Shown one piece after another: positions 32,273 through 42,653 of a stretch of 64,000 nucleotides of DNA (the stretch's first letter is position 1; every line of letters starts with the position of its first letter). A model generated the notes under the pieces. That model saw only the letters and a list, made by a program, of their open reading frames with translations, did no database searches and was not told the origin of the DNA. The DNA comes from Cyclobacteriaceae bacterium (GTDB lineage Bacteria; Bacteroidota; Bacteroidia; Cytophagales; Cyclobacteriaceae). Position numbers and translations under genes: made by a program. The stretch covers positions 1-64,000 of the forward strand of contig JAEUUC010000001.1 in the NCBI GenBank assembly GCA_016787665.1, read 5' to 3'.

Positions 32273-33184
32273 ATGCAGACGATCACGAAAACCCTATTCT
32301 ACCTGATGCTGCTGGGATTGGTTACAGCCTGCGAAACGATCATTGAGCCCGAGTTGGAAGATGCCGCACCCGTGTTGGTGGTCGATGCCTGGCTCACCAA
32401 TCAGGAGAAAGCGCAGGAGATCATCCTGACGCAGACGCAACCCTATTTTGAAAATGAACTGCCGGTGGGTGTAACCGGTGCCAGTGTAACCGTGCGCGCC
32501 CGGCAATCCGGCAGGCTGTTTTCTTTTGTTGAAAGCGGGAACGGCATCTACCGGTGGACACCGGCTGCCAACGACAGCCTCGGGCCCGTGGGCGAGCAAT
32601 TTGATTTGACGATTCAATGGCAGGGTGATACGTATAACGCCAGCGCCCGGACCGGCCGCGTTCCGAAACTCGACAGCATTTCATATTTCTTTGAAGAAGA
32701 GACGGCCATTTCAGTTGAGCAATGGGTGGGCGAGTTCTGGGCGCGCGACCCGGTGGGCAAGGGCGATACCTATTGGATCCGGACGTGGAAAAATGGCGTG
32801 CTGTTGAATAAACCAGCTGAGTTGACGGTCGCTTTCGATGCCGGATTTTCAGAAGGCGGGAACCTGGATGGCGTGACGTTCATTACACCGGTCAGACGGG
32901 GTATGAATCCCATCGAGCAAAACGAAGATGACGAATTCTTGCCCGCCTACGCTCCGGGCGATTCGGCTTATGTCGAAATTTGTTCCATTTCGAAAGAGGC
33001 ATTTAACTTTTTGAACGAAGTCATTATCCAGACGGACCGGCCGGGCGGCTTCTCCGAGTTGTTTGCCCGACCTATTGCCAACGTATCGACCAACGTGGTG
33101 AACAGTAATCCGCAAGGCCCGCGCGCGGTGGGGTTCTTCAATGTGTCCGCAGTGTCGGGTGCCGGCAAGCGACTGGTCCCCTGA
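32273..33184 (+). CDS. DUF4249 lipoprotein
   Basis: 303 aa. Signal peptide MQTITKTLFYLMLLGLVTAC with lipobox V-T-A-C, then CETIIEPELEDAAPVLVVDAWLT, the usual DUF4249 opening, and paired beta-sandwich segments (GASVTVRARQSGRLFSFVE). Starts 3 nt after the TonB receptor stop, so it is probably a surface-exposed partner of that receptor. Substrate unknown. Confidence 0.85.
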   Translation: MQTITKTLFYLMLLGLVTACETIIEPELEDAAPVLVVDAWLTNQEKAQEIILTQTQPYFENELPVGVTGASVTVRARQSGRLFSFVESGNGIYRWTPAANDSLGPVGEQFDLTIQWQGDTYNASARTGRVPKLDSISYFFEEETAISVEQWVGEFWARDPVGKGDTYWIRTWKNGVLLNKPAELTVAFDAGFSEGGNLDGVTFITPVRRGMNPIEQNEDDEFLPAYAPGDSAYVEICSISKEAFNFLNEVIIQTDRPGGFSELFARPIANVSTNVVNSNPQGPRAVGFFNVSAVSGAGKRLVP

Positions 33185-33233
33185 CTTTTTTTTTCCACGC
33201 TGATTCCCGTACTTACCATCAAACCGGTAAGAC

Positions 33234-36209
33234 GTGAGGAGATTTATTTTTTGTTGCGTGGCCTTCATCGGGTGGTTGACTGCAAACGCCCAGGAGCAGT
33301 CGGCTGAAAACACCAACCCGCCCTCAATCAAGTGGTCCCAGGTCCGCACTTCTCATTTCAAAATTCTTTATCCGGATGGCTTCGAGGCGCAGGCGCAACG
33401 CATGGCCAATACACTGGAACACATTTACGAGCCGGAGTCACGTTCACTGGGCGCCCGACCCCGCAGATTTTCCGTGGTGCTTCAAAATCAATCGGCCTTA
33501 TCGAATGGTTTTGTCAGCATGGCGCCCAAGCGATCTGAGTTTTATGCCATGCCTACACAGCGATACAATTTTCTGGGTACAAATGATTGGCTGGATCTGC
33601 TGGCTGTGCACGAGTTTCGGCATATGGTGCAGTTTCAGCGATCCTCAACCGGCTTTAACAAGTTGGTGCATGTGGCGTTTGGGCCGGCCACGCTTAGTGC
33701 GATGGCGTTTGCGGGCGCCCCTCAATGGTTTTGGGAAGGTGATGCGGTGGCTGTAGAGACAGCCGTAACGCCCAGTGGCCGGGGCAACATCCCGAATTTT
33801 GACATGGTGTTTCGCACTAATTTGCTGGAGGGGCGCACATTTAATTATCACAAACAGTATTTGCGATCGTACAAGCACAACATTCCCGACCACTATGTGT
33901 TGGGCTATCACCTGGTGAGCTACCTGCGTCAGCACACGAACCGGCCCGATGTTTGGGGCAACGTAGCGGGCCGCGCCTGGAACTGGTCATTTGTTCCGTT
34001 TACCTTCTCCAATGCGCTGCGCAAAGAGACCGGTTTGTTTGTAACTGATCTTTATGAGGAAGCAGCGGACCACCTGCGGTTGCAATGGCAGGCGCAGTTG
34101 GATACCCTCACGTTGACGTCCTTTGAAACAATTCAAGCCAACGCAAACCGGGCCTACACCGACTATCGTTTTCCTCAGGAGTTACCGGATGGCAGCGTGG
34201 TGGCACTCAAAAACGGGATCGGGGATATTGAGCAATATGTGCAGGTAAAAGAAGGTGTTGAAAAAGTGTTGCACACTCCGGGGTTTTTGAATGAATCGGA
34301 TATGCTCTCCGTGGCGGACGGCAAGATCGCGTGGAATGAATATGGCTTTGATCCCCGCTGGCGGGCGCGCACGTATTCCGTGATCAAGGTTTACGACATC
34401 AACACCAGACGCACCGCCCGCATCACCGGTAAATCCCGATACGCGGGTGCTGCACTCTCACCCGATGGCAAGCAACTCGCCACCGTTGAGACTACTACGG
34501 GTTATCAAACGCGATTGGTTATTCTTTCGGTTGCTGACAGCGGCCGCGTGTTGAAGATATTTGAAAATGATTCCAATGCCTATTATTCCATGCCGCGGTT
34601 CAGTGCCGATGGTCAACACCTGGTTGTGCTGAAGACTACAGCCAGAGGCAGAACCATCACGCGCATCCGGATTGACAATGCCGAAGCCGTTGACCTGTTG
34701 CCGGTAGCTCACGAGAACATCGGCCACCCCGTGTTGTGGCAGGATTACGTCTTGTTTAATGCGCCTCTCAATGGCATCGATAACATTTCCGCTGTTCGGC
34801 TGTCCACGGGTGAGCGGTTCCAGGTGACGGAAAGCCGGTACGGGGCCTACAGCCCCTGCGTGTCAGCTGACGGGCGCACGCTGTACTACAGCGACCAGAC
34901 GAAGGACGGTCTTCGGATTGTTCGCACCGCCTTTGATCCGGCCACCTGGCGAAAATGGACTGGAAAGATTTATGCCCGTCCGTTTGCAGCTCAACTTCGC
35001 GAGCAGGAAGGTAATCCCAACCTCCTGGCCAACGTGCCGCAACAGGCCTTCGCCTCCAAACGGTACCGGCCGATTTCCGGAATCGTCAACCCGTATGCGT
35101 GGGGTGCTTACCTGAATACCAACCTGACAGGGGGTACGATCGGCATTACCTCTCAGGACGTACTCAGCACCACCAAATTTTCGGCCGGGTATGACTATGA
35201 CATTAATGAACAGGTCGGAGGATGGAACGTTACGGCCAGCCTTCAACGCTGGTTCCCGATTCTCGATATCTCCGCTAGCTGGCGCGATCGCAGTCTGAAT
35301 GAAGGAGATTTAACCTACTTGAAAATCGTTCCCGGAGATACGATTGTGGCCACTGAAAATCTGACGCTGAAGTGGAGGGAAAAGACGGTTGAGGCGGGTG
35401 TTCGTATTCCGCTGATTACTACATCATCTCGGTTCATCGGCAACGTGACCCTGGCCAATTATGTGGGGTACACCCACACATCAGACTTAACCAATTCGAT
35501 CACCGGCACCGGAAGGATAGTTACCCCGGCCCTGCCGGTTTACTTTAACCGTAACATTACCGGCAATGGTGATTTGCTCTATAACCATTTTTTTGTGTCG
35601 GCCTATCGGATTCAGAAAACCAGCAGGCGAGACATTAACACGAAATGGGGGCAAGCGTTTACGTTGCACGGCTATGGAACTCCGTATGGCGGAGACTATT
35701 CGGGTAACCAGTTTTCGTTTTATACCACGTTGTTCTTCCCAGGCCTTTTTAAGCACCACTCGTTTTGGGGTTATTGGGGTTACCAAAAAACGGAGATTGA
35801 TTTATTGTCGCGTACCCAGAGTACTCAGGAGTTTGCTGATAACAATACCTACATTTTCCGCAACCAGGTGCCCCTGCCCCGGGGCGTAAGCGTGAACCGA
35901 TGGGAACAATTCTACACCATGTCGGCCAACTACACGTTGCCGGTCTGGTACCCGGACATCGCCCTTGGCCCCGTACTCAATATCCAACGTTTTCGCCTCA
36001 ACGGCTTTGTGGATTATGGGTTCGGCAGCCTGGCCCGACAGCAGGATACACTGAGCGAGAGCTACCTCTCGGCTGGCGTGGAAGCCAAGTTTGACATCAA
36101 TGTCTTGCGCTTTTTGCCGCAGCTCGACATCGGCTTCCGGTACTCCTATGGGTTCCAGCCTGTGGCGGTTAGCCGGTTCGAGTTCTTGCTGGGAACGATC
36201 AACTTCTGA
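33234..36209 (+). CDS. Exported HExxH metallopeptidase-like protein with propeller and outer-membrane barrel (991 aa)
   Basis: Starts at a GTG (33234) with signal peptide RRFIFCCVAFIGWLTANAQ. Residues about 100-180 contain HEFRHMVQF and, about 35 residues later, WFWEGDAVAVE, the H-E-x-x-H plus Glu arrangement of a gluzincin zinc peptidase. Residues about 290-600 read as a TolB-like beta-propeller (SRYAGAALSPDGKQLATVE). The last 350 residues are barrel-like and end in an aromatic strand, FEFLLGTINF. This suggests a surface-anchored peptidase. It may continue the receptor operon (49-nt gap). Confidence 0.75.
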   Translation: MRRFIFCCVAFIGWLTANAQEQSAENTNPPSIKWSQVRTSHFKILYPDGFEAQAQRMANTLEHIYEPESRSLGARPRRFSVVLQNQSALSNGFVSMAPKRSEFYAMPTQRYNFLGTNDWLDLLAVHEFRHMVQFQRSSTGFNKLVHVAFGPATLSAMAFAGAPQWFWEGDAVAVETAVTPSGRGNIPNFDMVFRTNLLEGRTFNYHKQYLRSYKHNIPDHYVLGYHLVSYLRQHTNRPDVWGNVAGRAWNWSFVPFTFSNALRKETGLFVTDLYEEAADHLRLQWQAQLDTLTLTSFETIQANANRAYTDYRFPQELPDGSVVALKNGIGDIEQYVQVKEGVEKVLHTPGFLNESDMLSVADGKIAWNEYGFDPRWRARTYSVIKVYDINTRRTARITGKSRYAGAALSPDGKQLATVETTTGYQTRLVILSVADSGRVLKIFENDSNAYYSMPRFSADGQHLVVLKTTARGRTITRIRIDNAEAVDLLPVAHENIGHPVLWQDYVLFNAPLNGIDNISAVRLSTGERFQVTESRYGAYSPCVSADGRTLYYSDQTKDGLRIVRTAFDPATWRKWTGKIYARPFAAQLREQEGNPNLLANVPQQAFASKRYRPISGIVNPYAWGAYLNTNLTGGTIGITSQDVLSTTKFSAGYDYDINEQVGGWNVTASLQRWFPILDISASWRDRSLNEGDLTYLKIVPGDTIVATENLTLKWREKTVEAGVRIPLITTSSRFIGNVTLANYVGYTHTSDLTNSITGTGRIVTPALPVYFNRNITGNGDLLYNHFFVSAYRIQKTSRRDINTKWGQAFTLHGYGTPYGGDYSGNQFSFYTTLFFPGLFKHHSFWGYWGYQKTEIDLLSRTQSTQEFADNNTYIFRNQVPLPRGVSVNRWEQFYTMSANYTLPVWYPDIALGPVLNIQRFRLNGFVDYGFGSLARQQDTLSESYLSAGVEAKFDINVLRFLPQLDIGFRYSYGFQPVAVSRFEFLLGTINF

Positions 36210-36213
36210 TCCC

Positions 36214-36243
36214 TTGTAAATCGGCCTTTTAGGCTTAATTTTG
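36214..36243 (+). promoter_or_regulatory. Promoter of the E2 gene
   Basis: TTG at 36214-36216 and TAATTTTG at 36236-36243 with a 19-nt spacer, a full Bacteroidota promoter 21 nt before the start codon. Confidence 0.7.
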
Positions 36244-36263
36244 GCCTCTTTCATACAACAATC

Positions 36264-37880
36264 ATGGCTGAAATTGTACGAATGCCCAAAATGAGCGACA
36301 CCATGACCGAAGGTGTCATCGCGAAGTGGCACAAGAAGGTGGGCGATGCGGTAAAGTCGGGCGAATTGATGGCCGAAATTGAGACCGACAAAGCCACCAT
36401 GGACTACGAGAGTTACCACAGTGGAACGGTATTGTATTTGGGCGCGCAGGAGAAAGGAACGGTTCGCGTGAACGATGTGTTGGCCATTGTTGGAAAGCCG
36501 GGCGAGGATTTCAAAGGACTATTAAATGCTGCAGCATCCGGCACTACCGGTGGTGAAGCACCTAAGCCGGAAGCAGCCAAAGCCGAAGCGGCCACTCCGG
36601 CCGGCCCGGCCATCGATACCAGTAAAATAAAGGCCGAGATTGTGCTCATGCCCAAGATGAGCGATACCATGACGGAAGGCGTTATCGCAGCGTGGCACAA
36701 GAAAATTGGCGATGCCGTAAAATCAGGCGAACTGCTGGCCGAAGTGGAAACCGACAAGGCGACCATGGAATACGAGTCGTACAATACGGGCACGCTGTTG
36801 TATGTGGGAGCTGAAAAGGGGAAAGCCGTTAAAGTGAACGATGTGTTAGCCATTATCGGTGAAAAAGATGCCGACTGGAAAACCTTGCTTGCGGCTCACC
36901 AGCAAAAGAACTCAGCCGGAGCATCGGCACCCGTTGCCCCAGCGCCTGTACAAGCAGTCTCAGCACCGGCCCCTGCGCCCGCACCGGTAGCAGCGTCAGC
37001 ACCAGCGGCTACGGCCAACGGCCGTGTTAAAGCATCACCACTGGCCAAACGTTTGGCGAAAGAAAAAGGCATTGATCTGAATCGCGTTACGGGGTCTGGC
37101 GACCATGGGCGCATCACCAAGCGCGATATCGAAAACTTCAAGCCGGGCGCTGCGGGTGCCGGCTATGTAGCGCCCCGCATTGTGGCGCAGGAAAGTTTTG
37201 AAGAAGTGCCTGTGTCGCAGATGCGCAAGACCATTGCACGCAGACTTTCAGAAAGTATGTTCACTGCTCCGCACTTCTACCTGACCATGGAAATCAACAT
37301 GGACAAGGCGGTGGAGGTGCGCAAGAGCATCAATGAGGTAAGTCCGGTTAAGATTTCGTTTAATGATATTGTGTTGAAGGCGGTAGCGGCTGCGTTACGG
37401 CAGCATCCGGATGTGAACGTATCCTGGTTGGGTGAGAAAATCCGGAAGAATCATCACATTCACATTGGGGTGGCGGTGGCCGTTAAGGATGGCCTCGTGG
37501 TGCCGGTGGTGCGTTTTGCCGACAATAAATCACTGCCCCACATTGCCACTGAGGTGAAAGAACTGGCACAGAAAGCGCAAGACAAAAAACTGCAGCCCAG
37601 CGATTGGGAGGGCAGCACGTTCACCATTTCCAACCTGGGGATGTTTGGCATCGAAGAATTCACCGCGATCATTAATCCTCCGGATGCCTGTATCCTGGCC
37701 GTTGGCGGAATTAAAGAAACACCGGTGGTGAAGAACGGGACTATTGTGCCCGGTAATGTGATGAAGGTGACGCTGTCGTGCGATCACCGCGCGGTAGATG
37801 GGGCCGTGGGTGCCGCATTCCTGAAAACGCTCAAGACGTTGCTGGAAGATCCGATTCGCTTCCTGGTTCAACTCTCCTGA
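36264..37880 (+). CDS. pdhC: Dihydrolipoamide acetyltransferase, E2 of pyruvate dehydrogenase
   Basis: 538 aa. Two lipoyl domains in tandem, each with the modified lysine in ETDKATM (residues about 37-47 and 160-170) and near-identical openings (MPKMSDTMTEGVIAKWHKK). An Ala/Pro-rich linker follows, then the E3-binding domain ASPLAKRLAKEKGIDLNRV with GSGDHGRITKRDIE. The catalytic domain ends with CDHRAVDGAVGA, holding the active-site His and Asp. It transfers acetyl to CoA in the cytoplasmic complex. The E1 and E3 genes are not in the window. Confidence 0.92.
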   Translation: MAEIVRMPKMSDTMTEGVIAKWHKKVGDAVKSGELMAEIETDKATMDYESYHSGTVLYLGAQEKGTVRVNDVLAIVGKPGEDFKGLLNAAASGTTGGEAPKPEAAKAEAATPAGPAIDTSKIKAEIVLMPKMSDTMTEGVIAAWHKKIGDAVKSGELLAEVETDKATMEYESYNTGTLLYVGAEKGKAVKVNDVLAIIGEKDADWKTLLAAHQQKNSAGASAPVAPAPVQAVSAPAPAPAPVAASAPAATANGRVKASPLAKRLAKEKGIDLNRVTGSGDHGRITKRDIENFKPGAAGAGYVAPRIVAQESFEEVPVSQMRKTIARRLSESMFTAPHFYLTMEINMDKAVEVRKSINEVSPVKISFNDIVLKAVAAALRQHPDVNVSWLGEKIRKNHHIHIGVAVAVKDGLVVPVVRFADNKSLPHIATEVKELAQKAQDKKLQPSDWEGSTFTISNLGMFGIEEFTAIINPPDACILAVGGIKETPVVKNGTIVPGNVMKVTLSCDHRAVDGAVGAAFLKTLKTLLEDPIRFLVQLS

Positions 37881-37886
37881 TGTCTT

Positions 37887-38426
37887 GTGGCTGAACTGAA
37901 ATCCACCACCGTATTGGCCGTGAAACACAACGGCATGGTGGCCATCGGGGCCGATGGCCAGGCGACCATGAACAATTACGTAGCGAAAAGCAACGTGAAG
38001 AAAATCCGTAAGCTGATGGACGGCAAAGTGGTGACGGGTTTTGCCGGCTCCACCGCTGATGCCTTTACGCTGCTCGACCGCTTTGATGAAAAACTCAATG
38101 CTTACGGTGGCAACATGAAGCGGGCAGCCATTGAATTGGCAAAGGATTGGCGCACCGATCGGTATTTGCGAAGGCTCGAATCCATGTTAATCGCCATCAA
38201 TAAGGAAGAGGTGTTGATCATCTCCGGCACAGGCGATGTGCTGGAGCCCGACCATGAAGTGGCGGCTATCGGTTCGGGTGCTATGTATGCCCAGTCGGCT
38301 GCGTTGGCATTGAAAAAGCACGCACCCCACCTGACGGCCGAAGACATGGTGCGCGAAGCACTCCACATTGCGGCTGACATTTGCATCTACACCAACCACA
38401 ATCTGGTGGTGGAAAAAATCGGTTAA
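37887..38426 (+). CDS. hslV: ATP-dependent protease proteolytic subunit HslV
   Basis: 179 aa from a GTG. After the propeptide residues the mature chain starts with the catalytic threonine in TTVLAVKHNGMVAIGADGQATM. Further family motifs are VKKIRKLMDGKVVTGFAGSTADAFTLLDRF and ILTH-equivalent DICIYTNHNL at the C-terminus. It forms the double-ring peptidase of the HslUV complex. The HslU ATPase is not adjacent. It lies 6 nt after the E2 stop, so they are likely co-transcribed. It overlaps the opposing aminotransferase gene by 4 bp. Confidence 0.93.
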   Translation: MAELKSTTVLAVKHNGMVAIGADGQATMNNYVAKSNVKKIRKLMDGKVVTGFAGSTADAFTLLDRFDEKLNAYGGNMKRAAIELAKDWRTDRYLRRLESMLIAINKEEVLIISGTGDVLEPDHEVAAIGSGAMYAQSAALALKKHAPHLTAEDMVREALHIAADICIYTNHNLVVEKIG

Positions 38427-39610
38427 TCCGTTTCGCGAATAGCCTGGAGAATCAGCCCGCAGGCTTCCTGAATTTCGGCAGTCGTAATGGTGAGTGGAGG
38501 GGCAATCCGGAAGCTATGCGGATGGGACAGGAACCAGTACGTAATCACGCCCAATTCTTTTGCGCGCTGCACAATCCGGTTTACGCGGTCACCCGAGTCA
38601 AAATCAATGGCAAACAGCAACCCTTTTCGCCTGATTTCCCGAATGTCCGGGTGGCGCAGCAGGGATTCGATGAGCTGCCCTTTTTCTTCCACGTGGTCAA
38701 TTCGTTTTTCTTCCTCCAGCGCACATAACGTGGCCCAGGCAGCGGCAGCACACACGGGGTTGCCACCGAAGGTGGTAATGTGCCCTAGCATGGGGTCGCG
38801 GGCGAGTAGTTGCATGCGTTCCTCGGAAGAAACAAACGTGCCGATCGGCAGTCCCCCGCCAAACGATTTGGCCAGTGTGAGGATATCCGGAACAATGTTG
38901 AAATGCTGAAAGGCAAACCACTTTCCGGTTCTGCCGAGGCCGCATTGAATTTCATCGAGAATCAGCAGCGCGCCAACCTCCGTGCATCGCTGGCGCAAGG
39001 CTTGCATGTAATCGTAGGAGGGAATACGCACACCGGCATCGCCCTGAATGGTTTCGGCAATAACACAGGCGGTACGCGTGGTGATCAGGTCGAGTTGATC
39101 GGGCTCGTTAAAGTCCAGGAAGCGCACATCCGGCAGGAGCGGACGGAACGCGGATTTCTTGACTTCATTGCCGGACACGCTCAGCGAACCATGCGTGCTG
39201 CCATGGTAGGATTTCCGAAACGAAATGATCTCCGTGCGGCCCGTGGCACGCTTGGCCAGTTTCAAGGCCGCTTCATTCGCTTCGGTGCCGCTGTTGACCA
39301 GGTAACAACAATTCAGGGAGGCTGGCAACAGTGACGTGAGTTTTTGGGCGAGCCGATTTGAAGCCGATTGGATGTATTCGCCATACACCATCACGTGCAG
39401 GTGCTTGTTGAGTTGCTCCTGAATGGCCTGGATTACGCGCGGGTGCCGATGGCCCAGACTGCTCACGGCAATTCCACTAATCATGTCGATGTAGCGTTTG
39501 CCGTCAGGACTATATAGATAAATGCCCTCGGCCCGCTCTACTTTGATGAGGAACGGATCGGGTGAGGTGGGGGCCAGCCGGTGAAGGAAAACGTCTTCGC
39601 TAAAGTCCAT
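38423..39610 (-). CDS. Class III PLP-dependent aminotransferase (ornithine/acetylornithine type)
   Basis: 395 aa from the ATG at 39610. YLYSPDGKRYIDMISGIAVSSLGHRHPRV is the typical N-terminal region. NSGTEANEAALKLAKRATG binds the cofactor phosphate; LLILDEIQCGLGRTGKWFAF holds the PLP-binding Asp; LTLAKSFGGGLPIGTF has the Schiff-base lysine. Similar enzymes act on acetylornithine, ornithine, GABA or related omega-amines; I cannot choose among them. No arginine-biosynthesis neighbours are present. Confidence 0.88.
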   Translation of the reverse strand: MDFSEDVFLHRLAPTSPDPFLIKVERAEGIYLYSPDGKRYIDMISGIAVSSLGHRHPRVIQAIQEQLNKHLHVMVYGEYIQSASNRLAQKLTSLLPASLNCCYLVNSGTEANEAALKLAKRATGRTEIISFRKSYHGSTHGSLSVSGNEVKKSAFRPLLPDVRFLDFNEPDQLDLITTRTACVIAETIQGDAGVRIPSYDYMQALRQRCTEVGALLILDEIQCGLGRTGKWFAFQHFNIVPDILTLAKSFGGGLPIGTFVSSEERMQLLARDPMLGHITTFGGNPVCAAAAWATLCALEEEKRIDHVEEKGQLIESLLRHPDIREIRRKGLLFAIDFDSGDRVNRIVQRAKELGVITYWFLSHPHSFRIAPPLTITTAEIQEACGLILQAIRETD

Positions 39611-39649
39611 CAAGTCAAAAGTAGGTGGGCAGGGCCATAAAATAAAGAA

Positions 39650-39667
39650 CCCCGCATTGCTGCGGGG
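39650..39667 (-). terminator. Terminator of the small exported protein gene
   Basis: CCCCGCA-TTGC-TGCGGGG stem; the minus strand continues TTCTTTATTTT. It lies 27 nt beyond the stop of the 39694-39999 gene. Confidence 0.75.
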
Positions 39668-39693
39668 CCCTTCTACCAAACACCTTATCTTAT

Positions 39694-39999
39694 TTACTCA
39701 TTTTCGGTCGAAGCTACCGTCTCGTACTTGCGCACATAACCCGGAGGGTCTACTTCAGCCAAAGCCTTGTATTTGGGGGCTTTGGTTTTTACCTGGAAGC
39801 GGGCGATGAGGGGCTGACGGGGCATCTTATTCCGTTTGCGCGTCATGATCTCACATTCGCGACCGGCCACGCGCAGTTGCTTCTTATACTTCACCTTGAA
39901 GTGCTTCTCTTTCGCCTTGAAGTAGCTTTGCGCCTGTGTGGAGGGAGCAGCCAGCATCATCATCAAGATCACGCCAATGGCGATGATCAGGTTGTGCAT
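39694..39999 (-). CDS. Small basic exported protein (101 aa), unknown
   Basis: Signal peptide MHNLIIAIGVILMMMLAAPS, cleaved near TQAQS. The mature part is strongly basic (YFKAKEKHFKVKYKKQLRVAG) with a single Cys in GRECEIMTRKRNKMP. No family recognised; it may bind nucleic acid, anionic polymers or the outer membrane. It is flanked by its own terminator. Confidence 0.65.
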   Translation of the reverse strand: MHNLIIAIGVILMMMLAAPSTQAQSYFKAKEKHFKVKYKKQLRVAGRECEIMTRKRNKMPRQPLIARFQVKTKAPKYKALAEVDPPGYVRKYETVASTENE

Positions 40000-40283
40000 T
40001 TTTCGGTTGTTCGCTCTCGTCTCGATAACTCCCCCTTTTTTATGTTGTAAAGGTGCAGGGCACCGTCACGTTATTTTGTGCATTTCATAATTGGATACTA
40101 CATCCGTATCAATATGTGTTCCGGAAGGGGGATGCCAGGGACCAAAGTCGTTCCAAACGCTAATAAGCTTTAAAATCTGGCCAAAAAGGGTATTTTTTTC
40201 GAAATGCATCCGTTTGCGCTGGAGCCCGAAAAGCCGGCCAAGTGCCAAATCGGGAGCGAAAAACTCTCAAAACGGGATAAAAA
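40000..40283. other. Intergenic stretch with no gene recognised
   Basis: AT-rich to mixed sequence between the small basic protein and the gapA terminator. I see no ORF with protein-like composition. A TATTTTGTG word near 40072 and a TATTTTTTTC run near 40191 are the only promoter-like elements. Confidence 0.5.
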
Positions 40284-40311
40284 AAGGTGCTCCGGGGGGA
40301 GCACCTTACAT
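40284..40311 (-). terminator. Rho-independent terminator of gapA
   Basis: AAGGTGCTCC and GGAGCACCTT stem; a T-run (TTTTTTT) follows on the minus strand, 25 nt after the gapA stop. Confidence 0.9.
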
Positions 40312-40335
40312 GGCGGTTTTTTTGCAAAAGCGGGA

Positions 40336-41358
<1,023 letters not shown>

Positions 41359-41359
41359 T

Positions 41360-41367
41360 CAAAAATA
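41360..41367 (-). promoter_or_regulatory. -7 box of gapA
   Basis: Minus-strand TATTTTTG 26 nt upstream of the gapA start codon, exact TAnnTTTG match. Confidence 0.65.
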
Positions 41368-41422
41368 GGGGTTAAAGCATGGAAAAAGCCCTGAAAAACG
41401 CCTTTTTTTTTAAGCACCGGGC

Positions 41423-41452
41423 TTGCAAATCGGGGTGAGGAATCTATCTTTG
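41423..41452 (+). promoter_or_regulatory. Promoter of tRNA-Glu
   Basis: TTG at 41423-41425 and TATCTTTG at 41445-41452 with a 19-nt spacer, 14 nt before the mature tRNA. Confidence 0.75.
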
Positions 41453-41466
41453 CACCACTTTTTTAA

Positions 41467-41538
41467 GGCCCGTTCGTCTAGGGGTTAGGACATCAGATTT
41501 TCATTCTGGTAACAGGGGTTCGATTCCCCTACGGGCTA
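41467..41538 (+). tRNA. tRNA-Glu (anticodon TTC)
   Basis: 72 nt cloverleaf: acceptor GGCCCGT with ACGGGCT, D-arm around CTAGGGGTTAGGAC, anticodon loop ATTTTCATT with TTC, T-arm GGGGTTCGATTCCCC. CCA is not encoded. A promoter precedes it and a terminator follows at 41545. Confidence 0.95.
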
Positions 41539-41544
41539 CTACGG

Positions 41545-41572
41545 AGGCCGCTGTTTTCAGCGGCCTTTTTTT
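41545..41572 (+). terminator. Terminator after tRNA-Glu
   Basis: GGCCGCTG-TTTT-CAGCGGCC stem followed by TTTTTTT. Confidence 0.9.
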
Positions 41573-41694
41573 GTTTCCCGATCATGCCGCGGCCTGATTT
41601 GCCCCGGGCCAATTGCCCAATTTGGATTATCTTGAACCTCGGGATGCCTTCCTCTGCGAGACAATTCAACGCCTTCGAAAAATAAATCATCACG

Positions 41695-42570
41695 ATGAAG
41701 AGACTCATCATATTGTTATTGATCACCAGCTGGTCGTTTGGTTTGGTTGCCCAGGTGAAATCCACCGGGCTGCAGGGTTATCAGGCCAGCGGTCACGTTC
41801 ATCACAATTCAGCGGAAGTCAAAAAAGTTGCGCGCTCACGCGGCACTTCGGTTTCCGTTGCTGGCAACCTGATCAAGCTGAAGGCGGTGCTGCTGGTTGG
41901 GCCCATCGAGTCGGACCGCGATGCCACTACACTGGAGTACATCAACAACCTGAAGGCGGCCGCCAAAGTTCTTCGCGACAACAAAGTGGACGTGAAGGAA
42001 TTTTACACGCCCAACAACAATTGGGAGGAAATCAAGAAGGCAGCAGCCGGTGCGCACTTTCTGATCTACAAGGGCCACGGAGTGTATGACGGATCGGAGC
42101 CGCCCAAATGGGTGGGTGGCTTTTGTCTCAAGGGCAGTTTTCCATCGCCTGATGAAGTACGGAGTGACCTGGCGCTGGCGGATAACTCGGTTATTCTGAT
42201 TTCCGGATGCTTCACGGCCGGTAATGCCGGCTATGATATTGGAAAGATTGACATCAACGAAGCCAAACGCAGGGTCGCCATGTACTCCGAGCCTTTCTTT
42301 AGCAACCGTTCGGCTGTGTATTATGCTAACTGGTACCCGGATGCGTTCGCCACGATGCTGCAAAATTTGTTTGCTGGGCAAACGTTTGGACAGGCGTACC
42401 GAAGCTATCCAAATGGAAACAACCCGGCCAAGATTTTGGACTTCCCGTATCCCCACCGCAGCGGACTGAAGATGTGCATCGGCAGTGAGGATTACAGCGG
42501 GCAAACGGCTTTTAACAATGCGTTTGTCGGTGATGAGGGTAAGACGCTGATGGATTTTTTTAAGAAGTAA
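41695..42570 (+). CDS. Exported minimal clan-CD (caspase-like) peptidase domain protein (291 aa)
   Basis: Signal peptide MKRLIILLLITSWSFGLVAQ. The core has hydrophobic strand-turn motifs typical of caspase-fold enzymes: KAVLLVGPIESDRD, HFLIYKGHGVYDG (catalytic His near residue 126) and SVILISGCFTAGNAG (candidate catalytic Cys near residue 171). The final part contains HRSGLKMCIG. No extra domain is present, so this is a stand-alone protease module in the periplasm or outside. It opens the caspase/CHAT cluster that fills the next 22 kb. Confidence 0.65.
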   Translation: MKRLIILLLITSWSFGLVAQVKSTGLQGYQASGHVHHNSAEVKKVARSRGTSVSVAGNLIKLKAVLLVGPIESDRDATTLEYINNLKAAAKVLRDNKVDVKEFYTPNNNWEEIKKAAAGAHFLIYKGHGVYDGSEPPKWVGGFCLKGSFPSPDEVRSDLALADNSVILISGCFTAGNAGYDIGKIDINEAKRRVAMYSEPFFSNRSAVYYANWYPDAFATMLQNLFAGQTFGQAYRSYPNGNNPAKILDFPYPHRSGLKMCIGSEDYSGQTAFNNAFVGDEGKTLMDFFKK

Positions 42571-42653
42571 ATCTGGTATTACCGATTCATGCGGATTTGG
42601 AACCGAATCGACATGTTGTGGCTTAACACATTTTTTTGATCGAAACAATTCTA

